Shown here: positions 1-6,480 of the stretch, piece after piece
Numbering within the stretch: the first letter of the stretch is position 1
Layout: each line of letters begins with the position of its first letter
Assembly: GCA_035938015.1 (NCBI GenBank)
Contig: DASZHJ010000239.1
Span: 1 to 8,057 of the forward strand
Length of the DNA: 8,057 nucleotides
Origin: DASZHJ01 sp035938015
GTDB lineage: Bacteria > Pseudomonadota > Alphaproteobacteria > ATCC43930 > CGMCC-115725
Reading direction: 5' to 3'
Notes under the pieces: model-generated
Seen by the model: the letters and a program-made list of their open reading frames with translations, nothing else
The model's database searches: none
Told to the model about the DNA's origin: nothing
Position numbers and translations under genes: made by a program

Positions 1-729
1 AGTGCCGCCAGCATCGCGCGATTGCGGGGTGCCAGGCCCTGGGCCAGCGGGGTCTCCGTTGAAGACGGCGAGCCAGAATGACGGCCCCTGATCCTTCGGT
101 CCGACGACCATCTCGGCACCGGGTGTGGAGAGCGGGTAGACGGGACCGCCGCTCGGCAAGTCGACTGCCTCCTTGCCGGGCCAGCCGAAGGTCGAGTTGA
201 CGAATAAAGCCGCGTTCGAGCTGACAATGAAGTCGTCGTCCGCAGCGAGCTGTCCGATCTTGACCGAGATGGTGCCCTTGTTCTCCTCCTGGAGCCAAAG
301 TGTGAACAGTCGGGTCGCGCGCTCTGCCTCGTTGCCGTTCGCGGTCAGGATGTTATTGCCGAGATAGTTGGCCGAGAGTCCGCGGCCATGGATCTGGTCG
401 GCGCTCACGTGAAAGCTGGCGCCGTTCCACGACCAAAGCGTTTCGAGATTGGCATCAAGCGAAACCTCGAGGCGGCCCTCGTAGGTGCCCCCAGGACGGA
501 TGCCGCCCGACACGTTGCCATGAGCATCCGCCGTGTAATTCACGCAGAAGGTCACGCCCGCATCCTTCAGGTCAGCCCGTGGCTTCCAGTTGCCGACCAA
601 TGGATCGTGACAGGAATCCGCGTAAGGCGGCTCGGCATCCTGCGCTGTCGCGCCCGATGCCCAGGCGGTCAATTGGAGGAGCAATGCCGTGGCGCGGAAC
701 AATCGCGTCTTGAGCGCGCGAACCCTCAT
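1..729 (-). CDS. OprB-family carbohydrate-type outer-membrane porin, N-terminal part (cut by window edge)
   Basis: This is the first 243 codons of a secreted beta-barrel protein; the gene continues past the left edge. Residues 1-30 form a signal peptide: basic start (MRVRALKTR), hydrophobic core, and an A-T-A-Q-D cleavage region near 29-30. The mature part carries blocks I recognise from OprB-family porins: D-L-K-D-A-G-V-T (53-60), H-G-N-V-S-G-G-I (70-77), I-H-G-R-G-L-S-A-N-Y-L-G-N-N (113-126), G-Q-L-A-A-D-D-D-F (159-167), N-S-T-F-G-W-P (178-184) and L-P-S-G-G-P-V-Y-P-L (191-200). OprB porins let sugars and other small solutes cross the outer membrane; the substrate here is unknown. The ATG at 729 is preceded by GGAG at 736-739, a 6-base spacing. 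A different-frame ATG at 772 lies inside the likely -10 box, so it is not the start. Two cysteines (C40, C62) near the mature N-terminus could form a disulfide. Confidence 0.88.
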   Translation of the reverse strand, partial: MRVRALKTRLFRATALLLQLTAWASGATAQDAEPPYADSCHDPLVGNWKPRADLKDAGVTFCVNYTADAHGNVSGGIRPGGTYEGRLEVSLDANLETLWSWNGASFHVSADQIHGRGLSANYLGNNILTANGNEAERATRLFTLWLQEENKGTISVKIGQLAADDDFIVSSNAALFVNSTFGWPGKEAVDLPSGGPVYPLSTPGAEMVVGPKDQGPSFWLAVFNGDPAGPGPGTPQSRDAGGT

Positions 730-772
730 CCCCCACTCCCAGCCGCGGCGGTCGAGCCCCAGCGCGACGCAT

Positions 773-801
773 TTTATACAGGGACGGCGCCTCACGGTGA
801 A
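773..801 (-). promoter_or_regulatory. Candidate sigma70-type promoter for the porin gene
   Basis: Read on the minus strand, TTCACC (796-801) is followed after exactly 17 bases by TATAAA (773-778). This is close to the TTGACA/TATAAT consensus. It predicts a transcript start near 766 and a leader of about 37 bases before the ATG at 729. The AT-rich -10 stands out in this GC-rich setting. It suggests the porin can be transcribed independently of the upstream oxygenase gene. No experimental support. Confidence 0.5.
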
Positions 802-809
802 CCAGGCGC
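787..809. repeat. Inverted repeat spanning the porin -35 region
   Basis: GCGCCT (787-792) and AGGCGC (804-809) form a 6-bp inverted repeat with an 11-base centre that contains the candidate -35 hexamer. It also lies just after the oxygenase stop codon (819-821). It could be an operator or a weak hairpin. No T-run follows, so it is not a typical intrinsic terminator. GC-rich DNA yields such repeats by chance. Confidence 0.25.
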
Positions 810-818
810 GGCGCCCGC

Positions 819-1529
819 TCACTCGGCGTCGTGAAAGATCACGCCGAGAGTGTATCGCTGACCCGTGAGGACGCGGCTCACGCCGTGCCGAAGCGTGACT
901 CGATAGGGTCCGCGCTTGCCCTGAGCCGGACGATGGCGCACGGCGAAGACTACGGCGTCGCCTTGCTCGAGCGGCACAACTTCGCCTTTTGACTGCGCGC
1001 GCGGCCGCTGCTCCACCAGCAGGAATTCACCGCCGGTGAACTCGCGGCCGGCCTCGCTCAGCAGCACGGTCATCTGGAGCGGGAAAACCCGCTCGCCGTA
1101 GAGATCCTGGTGTAGGCAGTTGTAGCCGCCGGCCTCGTATTTCAGGATCAGCGGCGTCGGCCGGGTCTGGCCGGCGGCGTGACAGTCTTTGAGATAGGCA
1201 TCGAGATCGGGCGGAAACCGGCCCGCCTCGCGCAGCAAGGCGCGCCAGCGATTGGCCACCGGCACCAGCCGGGGATAGCAGGCGCGACGGAGTGCTTCCA
1301 CCAGCGGCGGCAGGGGATAGCGGAGATACTGGTATTCGCCGAGGCCGAAGGCGTGCCGCTCCATCACGACACGGCTGCGGAACCGCGCCTCGTCGCCGTA
1401 GAGCCCCGCGGTCGCCTCGCACTCCTGGCGCGACAGCACGCGAGGAAGCGTGGCGTATCCCTGCCGGTCGAGGGAATCTTCGATCTTCGGCCAATCGAGG
1501 CCGGTGATGCGGCGCGCAATGTTCGTCAT
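819..1529 (-). CDS. Fe(II)/2-oxoglutarate-dependent oxygenase, PF09859 / COG3826 type
   Basis: A 236-residue protein with the double-stranded beta-helix signature of Fe(II)/2-oxoglutarate oxygenases. H140-Q-D142 is the HxD iron motif, H215 the distal iron ligand, and R225, ten residues later in R-Y-T-L-G-V-I-F, is the expected 2-oxoglutarate carboxylate contact. Because the Asp ligand is kept, it should hydroxylate or demethylate rather than halogenate. The N-terminal block (L-D-W-P-K-I ... Q-G-Y-A-T-L-P) and the K-Y-E-A-G-G-Y-N-C-L-H-Q-D-L-Y-G-E block resemble the Oxygenase-NA family PF09859. From memory, its Pfam description mentions damaged DNA, but I know of no firm biochemical assignment for this subfamily. 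The ATG at 1529 fits the usual N-terminus of relatives, although no clear Shine-Dalgarno precedes it. The start lies 68 bases past the PrpD stop on the same strand, so co-transcription is likely. Substrate unknown. Confidence 0.85.
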   Translation of the reverse strand: MTNIARRITGLDWPKIEDSLDRQGYATLPRVLSRQECEATAGLYGDEARFRSRVVMERHAFGLGEYQYLRYPLPPLVEALRRACYPRLVPVANRWRALLREAGRFPPDLDAYLKDCHAAGQTRPTPLILKYEAGGYNCLHQDLYGERVFPLQMTVLLSEAGREFTGGEFLLVEQRPRAQSKGEVVPLEQGDAVVFAVRHRPAQGKRGPYRVTLRHGVSRVLTGQRYTLGVIFHDAE

Positions 1530-1597
1530 GCCCGGCAATGTCGTGGCGAGGAGCGCGAAGGACAATCCGGATCTTGGCCGGACATCCGCCGAGCCAC

Positions 1598-2959
1598 TCA
1601 GCCCCGAAGCGCCGTTAGGTCGATCGTCCCATCGAAGAGGCGCCCAACCAGCGCCCGAACGGCCTCCGCTCTTTCCTCGGGCCAACCGCCGAACGCCGCG
1701 TTGGCGTGGTACTTCCGTTCGAGCTCGGCAACGGACAGCGGATCGTGCGCTCCACCCCGCAGATGCGGCTGGCGCTCTTCCACCATTTCTCCGGTCTTGA
1801 GCCTCGCGCGGATGTGACCGGTGTAGGTCCGCGGATAGGGATTCCCGGCATCGACGACGTAACGGGCCTTCGCCGCAAGGGCACGCAAGCGCGGATCTCG
1901 GACGGTCGCCTCGCTGAAAGAGGCGAGACCGGCATCTCCCAGAACGAACCCCGCGGCAATGCAGAACGGCGTGCTGAATTTTGCGGCGTAGGCGTTGGGC
2001 GGCGCCTGTTTCGAGGCCAGCGGTTCCCAGAGCCGGTGCACCGTCCCTTCGGCGACCTCGCAAACCATCTCGTCGATGGCTTCCGCGGCGATGCCGCGTC
2101 GGGCCAGGCGGATGGCGCAATCGACATAGGGCTGGGCCATGGTCCCGCAGGCGAAGGGCTTGAAGGCAAGAGCCTCCGTCAGCCAGCGCGTGCCGAAGCC
2201 ATCGATGAGCTGGCCGTAGTCGCCGGTCGAGCCGCGGGCAAAGCCGTTGAAGAGACCATGGGTTCCCTCGAACACGCTGAGCGGCCCGACGAAGCCCGCG
2301 CGCGCCAGCAGCGCCGCCCGAATGCCGGATTGCGCCGCCCAGCCGGCATGTAGGCGCTTCGTCCACGCGCCGTCGGCGAGATACTCGATGATCCCGCCCG
2401 CCATGCTGCCGGCAATGCCGAAGGCGTGGGCGATGCGTGGAGGATCGAGCCCGAGCGTCGCGCTTGCCGCTGCCGCCGCGGCCATGGCGCCAAATACGCT
2501 GGTCGGGTGAAAACCGGCTTTGTGCACGCGCGTGGGTGCGACCAAGCTCAGCCGACACATCGTCTCGACGCCTACGACAATGCCCTTGAGCGCGCAGAGG
2601 CCGCCGACTCCGAACTCCTCGGCAACCGCCAGCGCCACCGGCACAACGACGGCGCACGCGTGCACCGGGCCGCCTTCGAACGTATCGTCGAAATCCTCGC
2701 CGTGGGCAGCGGTGCCGTTGATGAGTGCCGCGGCCGCAGCCTCGAACGCGCCCGCGTGACCGATCGCCGTGGCTCGGCCAGGCGCCAGACCGCTGGAAAC
2801 AACCGCATCTGAATAATCGGATCTACGGGCCGCGATGCAGAGCCCCACGATGTCGAGCACGAGCTTTTCCGCCACCGTTCGCACGCTCGCGGGCAGCCGT
2901 GCCGGGTCGAGGCTGGCGATGCCTTCGGCGAGAGTCTCTCCGACCGTTTTGCCTACCAT
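1598..2959 (-). CDS. MmgE/PrpD family protein (2-methylcitrate dehydratase / cis-aconitate decarboxylase-like)
   Basis: A 453-residue protein, the usual length for this metal-independent family, which includes 2-methylcitrate dehydratase (PrpD), MmgE and cis-aconitate decarboxylase. Visible family blocks are N-G-T-A-A-H-G-E-D-F-D-D (81-92, H86), G-G-P-V-H (96-100), G-F-H-P-T (149-153, H151), A-W-T-K-R-L-H-A-G-W-A-A (198-209, K201, H204) and F-K-P-F-A-C-G (266-272, K267). H86, H151, K201 and K267 match, by my alignment from memory, active-site positions described for IRG1-type decarboxylase. No prpB or prpC neighbours are present, so a methylcitrate-cycle role is not supported. More likely it is a paralogue acting on another hydroxy-acid or unsaturated acid. 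I prefer the ATG at 2959; a GTG two codons upstream (2965) is possible. The nearest purine-rich SD-like stretch is about 26 bases away, so initiation may be weak or leaderless. It heads a minus-strand unit with the oxygenase. Confidence 0.88.
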   Translation of the reverse strand: MVGKTVGETLAEGIASLDPARLPASVRTVAEKLVLDIVGLCIAARRSDYSDAVVSSGLAPGRATAIGHAGAFEAAAAALINGTAAHGEDFDDTFEGGPVHACAVVVPVALAVAEEFGVGGLCALKGIVVGVETMCRLSLVAPTRVHKAGFHPTSVFGAMAAAAAASATLGLDPPRIAHAFGIAGSMAGGIIEYLADGAWTKRLHAGWAAQSGIRAALLARAGFVGPLSVFEGTHGLFNGFARGSTGDYGQLIDGFGTRWLTEALAFKPFACGTMAQPYVDCAIRLARRGIAAEAIDEMVCEVAEGTVHRLWEPLASKQAPPNAYAAKFSTPFCIAAGFVLGDAGLASFSEATVRDPRLRALAAKARYVVDAGNPYPRTYTGHIRARLKTGEMVEERQPHLRGGAHDPLSVAELERKYHANAAFGGWPEERAEAVRALVGRLFDGTIDLTALRG

Positions 2960-3025
2960 GACCACATGCTGGCGAAGCCGTCGTGCTCCCTTGACTTCGA
3001 TCGCGCGGGACGGCGGGATGGCGCG

Positions 3026-3044
3026 GCGGTCGGCTGGCGACCGC
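3026..3044. promoter_or_regulatory. Perfect 7-bp dyad in the divergent PrpD/HpaI intergenic region
   Basis: GCGGTCG (3026-3032) and CGACCGC (3038-3044) form a perfect inverted repeat around a 5-base loop, 9 bases before the aldolase ribosome binding site. In RNA the stem can extend by one G-U pair (3025/3045). It lies in the 107-base gap between two divergent genes, a usual place for a shared operator. Equally it could be a hairpin in the aldolase leader. The only -35-like hexamer nearby on the plus strand is TTGACT (2991-2996), without a convincing -10. No regulator gene is adjacent. Confidence 0.35.
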
Positions 3045-3053
3045 TCGACAACC

Positions 3054-3058
3054 GGAGG
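3054..3058 (+). promoter_or_regulatory. Ribosome binding site of the aldolase gene
   Basis: GGAGG lies 8 bases before the ATG at 3067. It is a full Shine-Dalgarno core at good spacing and fixes this start. It is the strongest such site in the window and suggests efficient translation. Confidence 0.75.
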
Positions 3059-3066
3059 ACGACGCC

Positions 3067-3870
3067 ATGCGGCCCAACCGAGTGCGCGAGATCTGGCAAG
3101 CCGGCGGCGCGGTGATCAACGGCTGGTGCGGCATCCCCAGCGGCTTCTCGGCCGAGGTCATGGCACACATGGGCTGGGACTCGCTGGTGGTCGATATGCA
3201 GCATGGCGTGGTCGACTATCAGGCCATGGTCTCGATGTTGCAGGGCATCTCCACCACGGCGGTGACGCCCATGGTGCGCGTGCCCTGGAACACGCCCGCC
3301 GACATCATGAAGGCGCTCGACGCAGGCGCCTACGGCATCATCTGCCCGATGGTGAACTCGCGCCGGGAGTGCGAGGCTTTCGTCGGCGCCTGCCGCTACG
3401 CTCCGGTAGGCTACCGCAGCTCCGGGCCGATCCGCGCCACGCTCTACGGCGGACCCGACTACCACGAGAAAGCCAACGATACCGTGCTCGCGATCGCCAT
3501 GATCGAGACCCGCGAGGCCCTCGACAACCTCGACGCGGTGCTCTCGACCCCCGGTCTCGACGGCATCTATGTCGGTCCGTCCGATCTCTCGCTCTCGCTG
3601 GGATTCAGCCCCGGTCTCGACAAAAGCGACGAGTTCATGATCTCGGCCCTGCAGAAGATCGTCGACGGCTGCAAGCGCCACAAAGTGCGCCCGGGCCTGC
3701 ATACCGGCAGCAGTGCCTATGCCAAGCGGATGATCGCGATGGGCTTCCAGTTCGTGACCTTGATGGGCGATGCGCGTCTCCTCACCATGGCGGGTCAGCA
3801 GATTGTCCGCGAGATGCGAGAAGGCGCGCCGTCCGCCGCGACAGCCGCCAAGCCGTCGTCTCCCTATTGA
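3067..3870 (+). CDS. HpcH/HpaI-family class II aldolase / citrate-lyase-like protein
   Basis: A 267-residue TIM-barrel aldolase of the HpcH/HpaI family, which reversibly splits 2-oxo-4-hydroxy acids into pyruvate plus an aldehyde using a divalent metal. Key positions line up almost one-to-one with HpcH (H45, R70, E149, D175 in the family, from memory): H46 in V-V-D-M-Q-H-G, R71 in M-V-R-V-P-W, metal-binding E147 in M-I-E-T-R-E, and D173 in G-P-S-D-L-S. G-Y-R-S-S-G-P (115-121) is the substrate-loop region. The base motif reads D-M-Q-H rather than the D-x-E-H of classical HpaI, placing it in a less characterised branch, so the exact oxo-acid is not predictable. Residues 252-267 are a low-complexity A/S/P tail. 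It diverges from the MmgE/PrpD gene and converges on the dehydrogenase with 15 bases between the stops. No homoprotocatechuate-pathway genes are present. Confidence 0.9.
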   Translation: MRPNRVREIWQAGGAVINGWCGIPSGFSAEVMAHMGWDSLVVDMQHGVVDYQAMVSMLQGISTTAVTPMVRVPWNTPADIMKALDAGAYGIICPMVNSRRECEAFVGACRYAPVGYRSSGPIRATLYGGPDYHEKANDTVLAIAMIETREALDNLDAVLSTPGLDGIYVGPSDLSLSLGFSPGLDKSDEFMISALQKIVDGCKRHKVRPGLHTGSSAYAKRMIAMGFQFVTLMGDARLLTMAGQQIVREMREGAPSAATAAKPSSPY

Positions 3871-3885
3871 GTCGAGTGCCGGCGC

Positions 3886-4866
3886 TCAGTCGAACACCTC
3901 GGGGTTGATGGCGTTCTCGCGGTTGGGCTTGCCGTCGATAACGCTCAGGAGGTTGCGCACGGCCGTCATCGCCATGCGATCGACCGACTCCCGCGTCACC
4001 CCCGCGACATGCGGCGCCACCAGCACGTTCGGCAACTTGAGGAGCGGGTGATCGAGGGCGACGGGCTCGCGCTCGAAAACGTCGATGCCGGCACCGCCGA
4101 GCTTGCCCTCGCTGAGCGCTGTGTGCAGCGCGCGCTCGTCGATGATGCCGCCGCGCGCGGTATTTACTAGATAGGCCGTCGGCTTCATGCGCGCGAGCCG
4201 GGCGGCGTTCATCATGGCCAGCGTTTCCGGCGTCTTCGGGCAATGAATGGTGACGAAATCCGCGCGCGCCAGCGCGGCGTCGAGGTCGCTCGCGGGCTCG
4301 CAGCCGGCGCTACGGATCGCCTCGGCGGCGACATAGGGATCATAGACCAGCACGCGCATCTCCATGCCAAGGCAGCGCTTCGCGATGCGCGTGCCGATGC
4401 GCCCGAAACCGATGATCAGCACGGTCTTCTCGAACATCTCCATCGGCAGGTTCTTTAGCTTGTCCCACCAGCGGCCCTCGCGCACGAACGCATTCATCAA
4501 CGGTCCGCGCTTGGCAAGCGCCATCATCAGGTACATCGCCTTCTCCGCCACCGCCACGGAGTTGGCGGTGCCGGCGACCATCAGCGGTATCCTTCGGCGG
4601 GTCAGCGCGGGCACGTCGACGGCGTCGTAGCCGACGCCGATCCGCGCCACCACTTGGATGCGCGGTGCCGCCTCGAGCTCCGGCTCGCGGAACGGTGTCA
4701 CACCCAGTGCCGCGCCGCTGGCGTTGGAGAGCAATGCGCGGAACGCCTCGGGCCCGATGGTGTTCGGGAAGCCCACCGCCTCGATATCGTCGCGGTCCTT
4801 CAGGAGATCCCAGCCGACGCGACCCATGGAATCCGGCAACAGGAGTTTCTTGCGATTGGACGTCAT
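3886..4866 (-). CDS. D-isomer-specific 2-hydroxyacid dehydrogenase (NAD(P)-dependent)
   Basis: A 326-residue protein of normal length for the family that interconverts 2-oxo acids and D-2-hydroxy acids, including D-3-phosphoglycerate, glyoxylate/hydroxypyruvate and formate dehydrogenases. The substrate domain carries R-I-G-V-G-Y-D-A-V-D (75-84). The nucleotide fold has G-F-G-R-I-G (153-158) and an acidic residue at the second strand (D176 in V-Y-D-P), which favours NAD over NADP. The catalytic triad is R238 (N-T-A-R-G-G), E267 (F-E-R-E-P) and H286 (A-P-H-V-A-G). It lacks the C-terminal ACT-type extension of many serine-pathway SerA proteins. The ATG at 4866 has GAGG (4875-4878) 8 bases upstream. 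It converges on the aldolase, so it is a separate transcription unit. It could reduce the 2-oxo product or oxidise a 2-hydroxy precursor of aldolase chemistry, but this link is inference. Confidence 0.92.
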   Translation of the reverse strand: MTSNRKKLLLPDSMGRVGWDLLKDRDDIEAVGFPNTIGPEAFRALLSNASGAALGVTPFREPELEAAPRIQVVARIGVGYDAVDVPALTRRRIPLMVAGTANSVAVAEKAMYLMMALAKRGPLMNAFVREGRWWDKLKNLPMEMFEKTVLIIGFGRIGTRIAKRCLGMEMRVLVYDPYVAAEAIRSAGCEPASDLDAALARADFVTIHCPKTPETLAMMNAARLARMKPTAYLVNTARGGIIDERALHTALSEGKLGGAGIDVFEREPVALDHPLLKLPNVLVAPHVAGVTRESVDRMAMTAVRNLLSVIDGKPNRENAINPEVFD

Positions 4867-5036
4867 CTCTTGGGCCTCGTCTGGAATTCCGGGTGTGCGC
4901 TGGGGGCCGAACGTTGCAGCGCCCGACCCGCGGCGTCAATCTGCTCCCCGCGCCGGGCAGCCCGGCTCAAATCCCTGTCGAAAGCGGTCGAGAAGGTCAT
5001 TAGCATCTCTGCGCGGTCACGAGCGGAGCCTCCGCG
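4867..5036. promoter_or_regulatory. Divergent intergenic region between the dehydrogenase and the CoA-transferase
   Basis: These 170 bases should hold promoters for both flanking genes, but none is convincing. On the minus strand TTGACG (4934-4939) is followed after 17 bases by the poor -10 CAACGT (4911-4916). On the plus strand I found no clear pair. A 15-base palindrome, GCCGGGC-A-GCCCGGC (4952-4966), sits near the middle and could be an operator, though GC-only palindromes are common by chance in such DNA. Confidence 0.3.
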
Positions 5037-5039
5037 TTG
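5023..5039 (+). promoter_or_regulatory. Ribosome binding site and TTG start of the CoA-transferase, inside a small hairpin
   Basis: GGAG (5025-5028) sits 8 bases before TTG at 5037. In this frame a TAG at 5001-5003 lies upstream, and no ATG or GTG occurs between it and residue 74, so TTG is the only reasonable start. The Shine-Dalgarno is part of GCGGA (5023-5027) / TCCGC (5031-5035), a 5-bp stem with a 3-base loop. This could partly hide it and lower translation. Confidence 0.5.
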
Positions 5040-6431
5040 CCACTACGAGCCGTTGATGCGCTGGAAGCGGTCTGGCGCGAGATCGGTCAGGACGCCGAGG
5101 CGCTTAGTCAGATCGATCTGCCCGGCACCGAGCCGGCGCTGCCGTCGTCCTTCGCCGTCGGCACTGCGGCGCAGGTAAGCATTGCGACGGCGGCGCTTGC
5201 CGTGGCGGAGCTCTGGCGGCTCAGGACGGGGGAACGCCAGCACGTCTGCGTGCCCATGCGCGATGCCGCCATCGAGTTTCGGAGCGAGCGATATCTCCGG
5301 ATCGACGGCGAGCCGGCGCCGGAGCTCTGGGACAAAATCGCCGGTACCTATCGCTGCGGCGACGGCCGTTGGGTGCGGCTGCACACGAATTTCCCGCATC
5401 ACCGCGACGGCGTGCTGGCCTTGCTCCGCTGCGAGCACGACCGGGCCGCCGTCGAGCGCGCGGTTCAGGGCTGGCACGCCGAAGCCTTCGAGACGGCGGC
5501 GGCCGAGGCGGGCCTCGTGGTGACGGCGATGCGGAGCTTTGAGGAATGGGACGCGCACTCGCAGGGTCAGGCGCTGGCGCGGCTTCCCGTGCTTTCGATA
5601 GAGAAGATCGCCGACGCTCCGGCCGAGAGACTGCCGCCCTCGAAACGCCCGCTCGGCGGCGTTCGCGTTCTCGACCTCACGCGCGTGATCGCGGGGCCGG
5701 TCTGCGGCCGTTGCCTTGCGGCACACGGCGCTGAGGTCATGCTGATCACCGCACCTCACCTCCCTTTCATGTTGCCGCTGGTGATCGACGGCGGTCGCGG
5801 CAAACTCTCGGCCCAATTGGATCTGCGCGAAGAGCCGGCGCGCGAGCGCCTGCGCCAGCTGATCCGAGGCGCGGATATTTTTGTGCAGGGCTACCGCCCC
5901 GGCGCGCTCCGCGCGCTCGAATTCGGGCCGGAAGACGTCGCGCGGCTGCGGCCCGGCATCGTCTATGTCTCGCTCTCCGCCTATGGCCACGCAGGACCCT
6001 GGGCAGAGCGACGCGGCTTCGACTCGCTGGTGCAAACGGCGAGCGGGTTCAATGCGGCGGAAGCCGAAGCCGCGGGCAGCGATCGACCGAAGCCGCTGCC
6101 CGCGCAAGCGCTCGATCATGCCTCGGGCTATCTCATGGCCTTCGGCGCCATGACCGCGCTGGCTCGCCGCGCGCGCGAGGGCGGCAGCTGGCACGTCCGC
6201 ATCTCGCTGGCGCAGACCGGTCGCTGGATCCGACAGCTCGGCCGTGTCGAAGGCGGACTCGGCTATCCCGATCCCGGCTTCGAGGCTGTCCGAGATCGGC
6301 TGGAGGACAGCGCATCCGGCTTCGGTCGATTGACCGTCGTGCGCCATGCGGCGCAGCTCTCGGTCACACCGGCTCACTGGAGCCGGCCGTCCGTGCCGCT
6401 TGCAACTCATGAGCCCGCTTGGCCGGAATGA
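5037..6431 (+). CDS. Family III (CaiB/BaiF-type) CoA-transferase with rearranged domain order
   Basis: A 464-residue protein of the formyl-CoA transferase / carnitine CoA-transferase family, which moves CoA between carboxylic acids. The classic N-terminal signature, V-L-D-L-T-R-V-I-A-G-P (211-221) with G-A-E-V (231-234), does not start the protein but lies in the middle. It is followed by R-G-K-L-S-A-Q-L-D-L-R (254-264), D-I-F-V-Q-G-Y-R-P-G (280-289) and Y-V-S-L-S-A-Y-G-H-A-G-P-W (310-322). The likely catalytic Asp is D360 in Q-A-L-D-H-A-S-G-Y. Residues 40-205 resemble what normally follows that Asp: a helix then T-G-E-R-Q-H-V (64-70), D-G-R-W-V-R-L-H (109-116) and E-W-D-A-H-S-Q-G-Q (170-178). 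That half has Thr/Ala where the Asp would be. I recall similar 450-470-residue 'CoA transferase' proteins with this layout, so it looks full-length rather than broken. It starts at TTG, is divergent from the dehydrogenase, and its acid substrate is unknown. Confidence 0.87.
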   Translation: MPLRAVDALEAVWREIGQDAEALSQIDLPGTEPALPSSFAVGTAAQVSIATAALAVAELWRLRTGERQHVCVPMRDAAIEFRSERYLRIDGEPAPELWDKIAGTYRCGDGRWVRLHTNFPHHRDGVLALLRCEHDRAAVERAVQGWHAEAFETAAAEAGLVVTAMRSFEEWDAHSQGQALARLPVLSIEKIADAPAERLPPSKRPLGGVRVLDLTRVIAGPVCGRCLAAHGAEVMLITAPHLPFMLPLVIDGGRGKLSAQLDLREEPARERLRQLIRGADIFVQGYRPGALRALEFGPEDVARLRPGIVYVSLSAYGHAGPWAERRGFDSLVQTASGFNAAEAEAAGSDRPKPLPAQALDHASGYLMAFGAMTALARRAREGGSWHVRISLAQTGRWIRQLGRVEGGLGYPDPGFEAVRDRLEDSASGFGRLTVVRHAAQLSVTPAHWSRPSVPLATHEPAWPE

Positions 6432-6467
6432 ACCGGAACTCCTTGCGATCAGGCGATTGTGAGAGCT

Positions 6468-6480
6468 CTGCCATTGGCAG
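6468..6480. repeat. Short palindrome in the gap before the GST gene
   Basis: CTGCCA-T-TGGCAG is a perfect 6-bp inverted repeat with one central base, in the 125-base gap between the CoA-transferase stop and the GST start. As RNA only about four pairs with a 5-base loop could form, and no T-run follows, so it is not a standard terminator. It might be an operator. I found no convincing promoter hexamers in this gap. Confidence 0.25.

Noticed and set aside
388..834. Plus-strand frame of 148 codons over the porin start
   Set aside because: It is antisense to a clear OprB signal peptide and mature region, with no ribosome site or domain.
1530..2657. Long upstream extension of the oxygenase reading frame
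   Set aside because: It overlaps the MmgE/PrpD gene in another frame and reads as Arg/Gly-rich nonsense. The real N-terminus is the ATG at 1529, where homologous sequence begins.
1598..2959. Calling the MmgE/PrpD protein prpD of the methylcitrate cycle
   Set aside because: No methylcitrate synthase, methylisocitrate lyase or prpR is nearby, and the family has many functions.
2953..3702. Open frame antisense to the HpaI aldolase
   Set aside because: Composition is His/Arg/Val/Asp-rich, typical of an antisense shadow, with no domain; the plus-strand aldolase has all its catalytic residues.
3871..3887. Imperfect palindrome between the convergent stops as a bidirectional terminator
   Set aside because: GAGTGCCGGCGCTC has a mismatch, no real loop and no T-run on either strand, so it does not qualify as an intrinsic terminator.
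2835..3908. Plus-strand open frame of 357 codons across the divergent gap
   Set aside because: It runs antisense to PrpD and then out of frame through the aldolase. It is Arg-rich with no domain.
4952..4966. GC-only palindrome as a terminator
   Set aside because: It lies between divergent starts where no transcript should end, and no T-run follows.
5043..6410. Open frame of 455 codons antisense to the CoA-transferase
   Set aside because: It has no recognisable domain and mirrors a gene with strong family motifs. Long antisense frames are expected in GC-rich coding DNA.
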